A stretch of 5,431 bases of DNA from CALAZP01 sp964410725. GTDB taxonomy: Bacteria > Bacteroidota > Bacteroidia > Chitinophagales > Saprospiraceae. The stretch spans positions 1-5,431 of the forward strand of contig CAYPID010000077.1 in NCBI GenBank assembly GCA_964410725.1, in the 5' to 3' direction. Shown here piece after piece: positions 1 through 4,977 of this stretch (positions are counted from its first letter, which is position 1; each line of letters starts with the position of its first letter). The notes under the pieces were generated by a model. That model worked only from the letters and a program-made list of their open reading frames with translations. It did not search any database and was not told the origin of the DNA. The translations under genes were made by a program, and so were the position numbers.

Positions 1-619
1 TAGTATCAGCATCTACAGGGGCCTGAATTCCTGGAAAGGCAGTTTCTAACATCTGCGTTTGAACTGCCCCAAGGGCCAAACAATTCACTGAAATATTTTG
101 ATCTTTAAATTCTTCTGCCATACATTCAGTCAAAATAGATAATGCACCTTTGGCTGAACTATAAGCAGCCAATCCGGAGAATTTAACACTACCTTGTACG
201 CCACCCATACTCGAAATATTCACTATATGGGCTCTTTCTGACTTTCGCAACCAGGGCATAACCAACTTGGTTAACTCAACAGGCGCCATTAGGTTGACTG
301 CCCAAATATCATTCCAATTTTGAGTGGTCGTCTCCATAAAAGGCTTATGAACCAAACAGCCTGCATTATTAATAAGAATATCTAGATGAGGGATTTGAGC
401 CAATCTATCAGACAATAATTCTTGATTTAATTGATTTAAGTCCCCAACTATAGCTTCAAAATGCCCCTTTGCTCCTCTTTCTCTAGCGATTGCTATGGTT
501 TCCTCCAAACCAGATTGAGTTCTCGCTAAAATAAAAACGGTATGGGTTGAAGTCATCCCCAAATGGATGGCAGCATACCTTCCAATCCCACTGCTCGCTC
601 CAGTAATTAGAATATTCAT
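1..619 (-). CDS. SDR-family NAD(P)-dependent oxidoreductase, 3' end missing
   Basis: This is a classical short-chain dehydrogenase/reductase, a cytosolic Rossmann-fold enzyme that oxidises or reduces a hydroxyl/carbonyl group using NAD(P). Translation from the ATG at 619-617 gives about 206 residues before the window edge. Visible motifs are the cofactor glycine motif TGASSGIG (residues 6-13), an Asp at 60 after the third strand (GDL), NNAG (84-87), the catalytic Ser pair at 136-137, and the YxxxK dyad Tyr153/Lys157. The usual PG after the sixth strand reads LG (183-184). Arg33 just after the second strand suggests NADP(H) preference, which is inference. Classical SDRs run about 230-260 residues, so roughly 30-50 C-terminal residues lie outside the window. 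The gene is divergent from the mla genes across a 77-bp spacer. The substrate cannot be told from sequence; the family is certain, the specific reaction is not. Confidence 0.93.
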   Translation of the reverse strand, partial: MNILITGASSGIGRYAAIHLGMTSTHTVFILARTQSGLEETIAIARERGAKGHFEAIVGDLNQLNQELLSDRLAQIPHLDILINNAGCLVHKPFMETTTQNWNDIWAVNLMAPVELTKLVMPWLRKSERAHIVNISSMGGVQGSVKFSGLAAYSSAKGALSILTECMAEEFKDQNISVNCLALGAVQTQMLETAFPGIQAPVDADT

Positions 620-645
620 AGGTTAGGTTGTTTAATCCAATCGAA

Positions 646-677
646 ATTGCTTAATATTAATTAATAATGCATCTTTG
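646..677 (+). promoter_or_regulatory. putative Bacteroidota-type promoter for mlaEF
   Basis: ATTG at 646-649 and CATCTTTG at 670-677 resemble the Bacteroidota primary sigma factor consensus (TTTG near -33 and TAnnTTTG near -7), with a 20-nt spacer in the expected range. Each element has one mismatch to the consensus. Transcription would begin around 683-686, giving a short leader before the ATG at 697. This is a motif match by eye only. Confidence 0.3.
655..666. repeat. 12-bp perfect palindrome in divergent spacer
   Basis: TATTAATTAATA reads identically on both strands and sits in the spacer between the divergent SDR and mlaE genes. It lies between the two halves of the putative mlaE promoter, where an operator could act. 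It is made only of A and T, so chance occurrence in an AT-rich spacer is quite possible. Confidence 0.3.
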
Positions 678-696
678 CGGCTAACCCCACAATAAT

Positions 697-1440
697 ATGG
701 ATTTTAATTTACTCTACAATTTTGGTCGGTATTTAATGTTGATGAGTGCCGCATTTAGTCGTCCTGAAAAGTGGCGGATGTACTACAAAGAAACGGTGCG
801 CCAAATGCATGATATTGGTGTAGGTTCAGTAGTCATTGTCGTTATCATTTCCGTTTTTATTGGGGCAGTTACCGCCGTCCAATTTGCCTACCAAATAGAG
901 GGTAACCTCATCCCCATGTGGTATATTGGCTATATTGTCAGGGATACCACCATTATTGAATTAGCCCCCACTATAACTTGTTTAGTCCTTGCGGGAAAAG
1001 TGGGATCAAATATGGCCGCGGAGATTGGAGGAATGAGACAAAAGGAGCATATAGATGCCATGGAAATCATGGGAGTTAACACTGCTGCTTATCTAATTTT
1101 ACCTAAATTAACTGCTGCCCTCATCGTTATTCCAATGTTGGTAGCTATCTCAGCTTTTCTTTCTGTAATGGGAGGCTACTTAGCTGTGGTTCCAACAGAA
1201 TATCTATCCTCATCAGAATACATTCAAGGGGTTAGGGCTTTCTTTGTCTCCTATAATGTCGTTATGATGTTTGTTAAATCCTTGGTCTTTGCTTTTCTGT
1301 TGACTTCGGTAAGTTGTTTTCAAGGGTATTTCGTCAAACAAGGAAGTATAGAGTTGGGTAAAGCGAGTACTAACGCAGTAGTCTACTCCGATATTCTTAT
1401 TTTATTGGCGGATTACGTCATCGCCACCCTTTTAACCTAG
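697..1440 (+). CDS. mlaE: MlaE-family lipid ABC transporter permease
   Basis: This is the inner-membrane permease of an MCE/Mla-type ABC transporter, a family that moves phospholipids or other lipids between the inner and outer membranes. The 247 residues match the usual family length (about 245-265). An amphipathic N-terminal stretch carries SRPEKW (21-26). Hydrophobic segments lie at about 43-65, 86-103, 137-165, 187-209 and 229-246. The family's conserved cytoplasmic loop is intact at about 89-127: LAPT, then LAGKVGSNMAAEIGGMR (98-114), then EHIDAMEIMGV (117-127). This corresponds to the coupling region that contacts the ATPase. The ATG at 697 is the first possible start because an in-frame stop lies at 682-684. 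The ATPase gene follows after 37 nt, so the two are probably co-transcribed. Family assignment is secure; the lipid carried and its direction are not determined. Confidence 0.95.
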   Translation: MDFNLLYNFGRYLMLMSAAFSRPEKWRMYYKETVRQMHDIGVGSVVIVVIISVFIGAVTAVQFAYQIEGNLIPMWYIGYIVRDTTIIELAPTITCLVLAGKVGSNMAAEIGGMRQKEHIDAMEIMGVNTAAYLILPKLTAALIVIPMLVAISAFLSVMGGYLAVVPTEYLSSSEYIQGVRAFFVSYNVVMMFVKSLVFAFLLTSVSCFQGYFVKQGSIELGKASTNAVVYSDILILLADYVIATLLT

Positions 1441-1477
1441 AAAATCAACTGGAATTTAAAACTTCACCATCCGCATT

Positions 1478-2251
1478 ATGATTAAAACCGAAAATATTTA
1501 TAAATCATTTGGAGACCATACTGTATTGCATGGAATTACGGCTGAGTTCAAAGCTGGAAAAATGAACTTGGTCATCGGTAGAAGTGGCTCGGGTAAAACT
1601 GTTTTACTCAAATTGTTGGTAGGATTACTGGAACCTACTGAAGGTAAGATTTTCTATGATAATACTGATTTTGGAACTCTATCCAAAAAAGATTTAAGGA
1701 AACTGAGGATGCAAATCGGTATGTTATTTCAAGGCTCTGCCCTATTTGATTCCATGACAGTGGAGGAAAACATCCGATTTCCAATGGATATGTTTACCAC
1801 CATGACCGATAAAGAAAAACTATACCGAGTAAACGATTGTCTGGCGAGGGTCAGTTTAAAGGGGGTCAATAAAAATTATCCATCCGAACTTAGTGGAGGA
1901 ATGCAAAAAAGAGTGGGAATTGCCAGAGCGATTGTCTTGAACCCCAAATACTTATTTTGTGATGAACCCAACTCTGGATTAGATCCCAAAACCGCATTAA
2001 CTATTGATGAACTGATTCAAGATATTACCGAAGAAAATAAAATTACGACCATTGTCAATACCCATGACATGAGCTCTGTAATGGAAATCGGGGACCATAT
2101 TTTTTTACTTTACCAAGGAAAAATCGCTTGGGAGGGAACCCGAAACGATGTATTACACAGCACGAATGAAATTTTACAAGATTTTATCTTTGCCTCTCCC
2201 TTTCTAAGAAAGCTAAGAGATGCAGCCATTCATCAAGGAAAATCCATATAA
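1478..2251 (+). CDS. mlaF: MlaF-family ABC transporter ATP-binding protein
   Basis: This is the cytoplasmic ATPase that powers the MlaE-type permease encoded 37 nt upstream. All ABC landmarks are present in 257 residues: Walker A GRSGSGKT (34-41), Q-loop Gln85 in the block GMLFQGSALFDSMTVEENI (81-99), signature LSGGMQKRVGIARA (138-151), Walker B ending in CDEP with Asp162/Glu163, D-loop SGLDP (166-170) and switch His196 in NTHD. The FQGSALFDSMTV block and the LSGGM signature (rather than LSGGQ) are characteristic of the MlaF/Ttg2A group, which supports the pairing with MlaE. Length is normal for the family and no key residue is lost. The MCE-domain substrate-binding partner (MlaD) is not encoded next to it; a tRNA gene follows 30 nt later. 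The protein should be active as an ATPase; the lipid substrate is unknown. Confidence 0.95.
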   Translation: MIKTENIYKSFGDHTVLHGITAEFKAGKMNLVIGRSGSGKTVLLKLLVGLLEPTEGKIFYDNTDFGTLSKKDLRKLRMQIGMLFQGSALFDSMTVEENIRFPMDMFTTMTDKEKLYRVNDCLARVSLKGVNKNYPSELSGGMQKRVGIARAIVLNPKYLFCDEPNSGLDPKTALTIDELIQDITEENKITTIVNTHDMSSVMEIGDHIFLLYQGKIAWEGTRNDVLHSTNEILQDFIFASPFLRKLRDAAIHQGKSI

Positions 2252-2281
2252 GTTTTTCTATATTTACGTTCTAAATCATCC

Positions 2282-2365
2282 GCCCGGGTGCTGAAATTGG
2301 TAGACAGGCATGGTTGAGGGCCATGTGTTCTTAAGGACGTGCGGGTTCAAGTCCCGCTCCGGGCA
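2282..2365 (+). tRNA. trnL-GAG: tRNA-Leu (anticodon GAG)
   Basis: The 84-nt sequence folds as a class II tRNA. The acceptor stem pairs GCCCGGG (2282-2288) with TCCGGGC (2358-2364), including one G-T wobble. The D stem pairs CTG (2291-2293) with CAG (2305-2307). The anticodon stem pairs CATGG (2309-2313) with CCATG (2321-2325) around the loop TTGAGGG, placing GAG at 2316-2318, which reads CUC/CUU leucine codons. A long variable arm with stem GTTC/GGAC, typical of Leu, follows. The T arm pairs GCGGG with CCCGC around TTCAAGT. The discriminator base is A at 2365, as expected for leucine. The next bases are CCC, so CCA is not encoded and must be added after transcription. A TATATTTA at 2259-2266 could be its -7 element, but no good -33 element precedes it. 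Confidence 0.97.
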
Positions 2366-2435
2366 CCCCTTATAAAATGCTCCATTTAAAACTATTCTAT
2401 ACTTAAGGTGTTGGAAATGAAATTGAATAAACGAT

Positions 2436-2753
2436 ATGGAAAGTAAGATCATACCCATTAGACAGGAGGAGGCTGAAAAACTAGAGCGAATAGCATATAT
2501 CTTAAAGACCATTGCTCATCCACTTCGTTTAGGTATTATCCACCTTTTAGAACAGTACCCCAAGCTTTCGGTATCAGAAATTTGCGAGATGCTGGGAAGC
2601 GAACAATCCCTAACTTCTCATCACTTACAAAATATGAGGTTAAAGGGCATACTCAATGTCAAAAGAGATGGTAGAAGCATGCACTACTCCTTGAAAGAAA
2701 GAGATGTTTCTTTGATCATTGAGTGTTTAGAGAATTGTCAATGTAATATGTAA
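2436..2753 (+). CDS. ArsR/SmtB-type winged-helix regulator with unusual cysteine set
   Basis: This is a 105-residue ArsR-family repressor-like protein, the usual size for this dimeric winged-helix DNA-binding family. Residues about 20-35 form the conserved helix with HPLRLGII. The helix-turn-helix spans about 44-73 (LSVSEICEMLG, then SLTSHHLQNMRLKGIL), and the wing is about 74-85 (VKRDGRSMHYSL). In the classical arsenic sensor ArsR the first recognition-domain helix carries C-x-C-x2-C; by eye the corresponding positions here are Ser45, Ser47 and Cys50. Three more cysteines lie at the C-terminus (97, 101, 103; C-x3-C-x-C). A metal, redox or persulfide ligand site is therefore possible but not demonstrated. 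It is the first gene of a tight run that includes a rhodanese and cysE, so it probably controls its own operon. The ATG at 2436 fits the family N-terminus. The DNA-binding family is secure; the effector is unknown. Confidence 0.92.
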   Translation: MESKIIPIRQEEAEKLERIAYILKTIAHPLRLGIIHLLEQYPKLSVSEICEMLGSEQSLTSHHLQNMRLKGILNVKRDGRSMHYSLKERDVSLIIECLENCQCNM

Positions 2754-2761
2754 GATTCACC

Positions 2762-3106
2762 TTGGAATCCATCAGACAACTAGATCCAGATACTTTTTTT
2801 GCAGAAATAGCGGTAACGGAAGATGCGATTCTTTTAGATGTAAGACCCGCTTTTGAAACCCATTTGGACCCACCTCTTTCGGGGGCATTTTTATTAGATT
2901 ATATCGATATTTCATTCGATGAAAAATTTGGTGACTTAGATCCGCTTTCACAATTCTATTTATATTGCAGCGATGGTGTTTTAAGCCACAGAGCAGCCAA
3001 CCATCTTCAATCCAAAGGCGTTCTTTCTCTAACGGTTTTACAGGGAGGAAAAAGAGCCTGGAATCTAATTCAAAAACATTACCACAATCATGAAAAGCGA
3101 AAATAG
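2762..3106 (+). CDS. single-domain rhodanese-like sulfurtransferase
   Basis: This is a cytosolic rhodanese-fold protein of 114 residues, the normal size for one domain. Such proteins carry sulfane sulfur as a cysteine persulfide. The first strand and CH2A-like region read LLDVRPAFE (24-32). The predicted active-site loop is CSDGVLSHRAA, with the catalytic Cys at 69, followed by LQGGKRAW (93-100), a typical rhodanese C-terminal block. Against the common loop C-x-x-G-x-R-S, the Arg is replaced by Leu74, which may alter acceptor preference or activity. No signal peptide or membrane segment is visible. The only plausible start is TTG at 2762: the frame has no ATG or GTG before the domain, and an in-frame stop lies at 2744-2746. 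It begins 8 nt after the ArsR-like gene and overlaps the DUF983 gene by 17 nt. Fold assignment is firm; the physiological sulfur donor and acceptor are unknown. Confidence 0.88.
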   Translation: MESIRQLDPDTFFAEIAVTEDAILLDVRPAFETHLDPPLSGAFLLDYIDISFDEKFGDLDPLSQFYLYCSDGVLSHRAANHLQSKGVLSLTVLQGGKRAWNLIQKHYHNHEKRK

Positions 3107-3470
3107 AATTCAGAGTATTTTCAACCTAAATTGTCCCAAGTGCCAAGAGGGTAAATTATTTGAAACGACCACTCTTTCTTTTAAAAAACCTTTCTCCATG
3201 CCGGATCGATGTTCAATTTGCCAACAACCCTTTATGCCTGAACCTGGTTTTTACTATGGAGCCATGTTTATTTCTTACATATTTATGGGCTGGTTTTCAT
3301 TTTTATTTGCTGCTTTTTTCCATTGGGTGTTGGATTGGTCAATTACGGCTACTTTTGCGGCCCTAATTGGAGTTTGCCTACTCTTTTTCGTTTATATTTT
3401 CAGATTAGCTCGTTCTATTTGGATACATATTGCAATTCCCTCTTCCAATAAAAATGGCCATGGAAATTAA
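3090..3470 (+). CDS. DUF983 family zinc-ribbon membrane protein
   Basis: This 126-residue protein matches DUF983, an uncharacterised family common in Bacteroidota and Alphaproteobacteria. An N-terminal cytoplasmic zinc-ribbon-like part has two CxxC pairs, Cys15/Cys18 (CPKCQEGKLF) and Cys41/Cys44 (CSICQQPF), followed by the family hallmark PEPGFYYGAMF (50-60). Two membrane helices follow at about 57-79 and 86-107, then a short basic tail. The start ATG at 3090 lies inside the end of the rhodanese gene (17-nt overlap), and the end overlaps the downstream regulator by another 17 nt, so translational coupling is likely. No function is established for the family. Placement between a rhodanese and a regulator of a cysE operon suggests a thiol, sulfur or metal-related membrane role, which is inference only. 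Confidence 0.9.
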   Translation: MKSENRIQSIFNLNCPKCQEGKLFETTTLSFKKPFSMPDRCSICQQPFMPEPGFYYGAMFISYIFMGWFSFLFAAFFHWVLDWSITATFAALIGVCLLFFVYIFRLARSIWIHIAIPSSNKNGHGN

Positions 3471-4098
3471 TCTTCCTGAAGACTTTAAAAAGACTTTTCC
3501 GCAAATTGCTGAGGCTGCTCTTCAGCAAAGTATTTTGGACCATGGACGGCTATATACCTTTCAAGAAGGAGAAGTAATTATGGATATTGGACAATATGTA
3601 AAAATTGTACCTCTAGTCCTAAAAGGGCTTATTAAGGTATCCAGAGAAGATGAAGAAGGCAGAGAATTATTTTTGTATTATCTGCATCCAGGGGATTCCT
3701 GTACCATGTCTTTCACTTGCTGCATGATGAACAAAAAAAGTGAAATAAGGACCATAGCTGAGGAAAAAACTATTTTACTAGGGGTGCCCATTAGATTTAT
3801 GGACGAGTGGATGACTAAATACCAGAGTTGGAAAAACTTTGTCATGCAGTCTTATGATAATCGAATGATGGAATTGGTAAAAACTATAGATTCTATCGCT
3901 TTCAAAAAAATGGATGAACGCCTTTTTGAATATTTAGAGGCCAAGTCTAAAGCTTTTCAAACTAAAGAACTTTCAGTAACCCATCAGGATATCGCTTTTG
4001 ATTTAAATGCCAGTCGTGAGGCTATTTCACGGTTGCTCAAAAAAATGGAAAAAGAGGGGATGTTAACTCTTGGACGGAATAAAATCAACCTCAGATAG
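3454..4098 (+). CDS. Crp/Fnr-family transcriptional regulator with CxxxxxCC motif
   Basis: This 214-residue protein has the two-domain Crp/Fnr layout: a cyclic-nucleotide-binding-like beta-barrel at about 30-120 (YTFQEGEVIMDIGQ, GLIKVS, YYLHPGDSC), a long dimer helix at about 125-148, and a C-terminal winged helix-turn-helix (ELSVTHQDIA 172-181, NASREAISRLLKKMEKEGML 185-204). The barrel's phosphate-binding cassette does not show the GE(L/I/F)...R(S/T)A motif of cAMP binders. In that region it has DSCTMSFTCCMMNKKSEIR (81-99), with Cys83, Cys89 and Cys90, so a thiol-based or other ligand is more plausible than cAMP. It lacks the N-terminal cysteine cluster of Fnr. ATG 3454 is preferred, giving a 17-nt overlap with DUF983; ATG 3460 is equally possible, while TTG 3430 would add eight poorly matching residues. 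It ends 1 nt before cysE and is likely a direct regulator of this operon or of sulfur genes. Confidence 0.9.
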   Translation: MAMEINLPEDFKKTFPQIAEAALQQSILDHGRLYTFQEGEVIMDIGQYVKIVPLVLKGLIKVSREDEEGRELFLYYLHPGDSCTMSFTCCMMNKKSEIRTIAEEKTILLGVPIRFMDEWMTKYQSWKNFVMQSYDNRMMELVKTIDSIAFKKMDERLFEYLEAKSKAFQTKELSVTHQDIAFDLNASREAISRLLKKMEKEGMLTLGRNKINLR

Positions 4099-4099
4099 T

Positions 4100-4897
4100 A
4101 TGGATGAAGCTTTTTTAAAAAAACTATACGAGGAACAAAAAGCATGCAAGCACATTCCTTCTCCCGAGGGAATTTGTAAATGGATTGAAGGGTTGCTTTC
4201 TTTTTTATTTCCTCAATTGGCCAACCAAAAATTTCTCAACTTCATGGAATTTGAAGTTTTTGCCAAAAAAATAGAGCTAGACCTTCATCTTTTACTCTGT
4301 AATTTGTTTGAAGGCAACCTCGATCAAGTCACCAAATTAGAAAGTGAAATTATTTCCAGTCTTCCCTCTTTAAAACTTCTAATTCAAAAAGATGCCGAAG
4401 CTATTGACCGCGGTGATCCTGCCTCTCCCAATGTAACGGAAGTGATAAGAACCTACCCTGGTTTTTATGCCATTGCTATTTATCGAATTTCTCATCTTTT
4501 TTATACCCTAAATATCCCGCTTATCCCAAGAATACTGTCCGAATATGCCCATACCAAAACCGGAATTGAAATACATCCTGCAGCTCAAATAGGAGAAAGT
4601 TTTTGTATAGATCATGGAACTGGAGTGGTGATTGGAGAAACAGTTATTATTGGGGAACACGTTAAAATCTATCAAGGGGTAACTCTTGGGGCCATTAGTG
4701 TAAAAAAGGAAATGGCTAAAACCAAGCGGCACCCGACCATAGAAGACCACGTTGTCATTTATTCTGGTACCACCATCTTGGGAGGATCTACCGTAATTGG
4801 GCACCACTCCATTATCGGTGGAAATGTATGGTTGACAGAAAGTGTACCGCCCCACTCTACCGTATATTACAAATCCACTGAAAATATCCTGTCCTAA
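4100..4897 (+). CDS. cysE: serine O-acetyltransferase (CysE/EpsC type)
   Basis: This cytosolic enzyme (EC 2.3.1.30) transfers acetyl from acetyl-CoA to L-serine, giving O-acetylserine, the committing step of cysteine synthesis. The 265 residues comprise an all-helical N-terminal domain (about 1-150, with DAEAIDRGDPAS at 98-109 and IRTYPGFYAIAIYRISH at 116-132) and a left-handed beta-helix of hexapeptide repeats (about 155-245). Catalytic residues by alignment to E. coli CysE are His172 (IDHGTG) and Glu157 in the block EIHPAAQIG; E. coli has Asp at the latter position, and Glu is common in EpsC-type enzymes. RHP at 210-212 matches the conserved substrate-binding histidine. The tail ends ENILS rather than in the terminal Ile that lets many CysE proteins dock into cysteine synthase. 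ATG 4100, 1 nt after the regulator stop, is preferred over an overlapping TTG at 4070. No cysteine synthase gene lies within view. Confidence 0.94.
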   Translation: MDEAFLKKLYEEQKACKHIPSPEGICKWIEGLLSFLFPQLANQKFLNFMEFEVFAKKIELDLHLLLCNLFEGNLDQVTKLESEIISSLPSLKLLIQKDAEAIDRGDPASPNVTEVIRTYPGFYAIAIYRISHLFYTLNIPLIPRILSEYAHTKTGIEIHPAAQIGESFCIDHGTGVVIGETVIIGEHVKIYQGVTLGAISVKKEMAKTKRHPTIEDHVVIYSGTTILGGSTVIGHHSIIGGNVWLTESVPPHSTVYYKSTENILS

Positions 4898-4977
4898 ATT
4901 AGAAATTCGGGCTTCTTAGGACGAGCGATAAACAATCCCGTTGAATATTTAATTATCTTTATAGGTGATTAATCCTA
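4898..4977. other. 80-bp spacer between cysE and peptidase gene
   Basis: This spacer should hold the end of the cysE transcript and the promoter of the peptidase. No convincing terminator hairpin with a T run is visible. TATCTTTA at 4954-4961 is one base off the Bacteroidota -7 consensus TAnnTTTG, but no TTTG-like -33 element lies at the right distance upstream. Read-through from cysE cannot be excluded. Confidence 0.3.

Noticed and set aside
2282..2435. tRNA-Leu as an integration site for the downstream operon
   Set aside because: No second copy of the tRNA 3' end, integrase or shift in base composition is seen within the window.
2417..2446. Nine-codon leader frame overlapping the ArsR-like start (MKLNKRYGK)
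   Set aside because: It is too short to judge, contains no cysteine or other regulatory codon pattern, and no attenuator hairpin is visible around it.
2276..2512. 78-codon minus-strand open frame across the tRNA and the start of the ArsR-like gene
   Set aside because: It runs antisense through the complete tRNA-Leu and into a well-supported gene; the translation shows no recognisable domain.
3160..3366. 68-codon plus-strand open frame inside the DUF983 gene
   Set aside because: It is an alternative frame of DUF983, whose CxxC pairs, hallmark motif and membrane helices are clear.
4111..4123. T6A7 run at cysE codons 5-8, resembling a slippery T TTA AAA site
   Set aside because: There is no obvious downstream stem-loop and no meaningful product in the -1 frame; the in-frame protein continues as a complete enzyme.
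4508..4855. 115-codon minus-strand open frame opposite cysE
   Set aside because: It is antisense to the conserved beta-helix repeats of serine acetyltransferase; no family resemblance.
4967..4974. 8-bp palindrome GATTAATC just before the peptidase ATG
   Set aside because: It is short, does not extend into a hairpin, and is expected by chance in AT-rich DNA.
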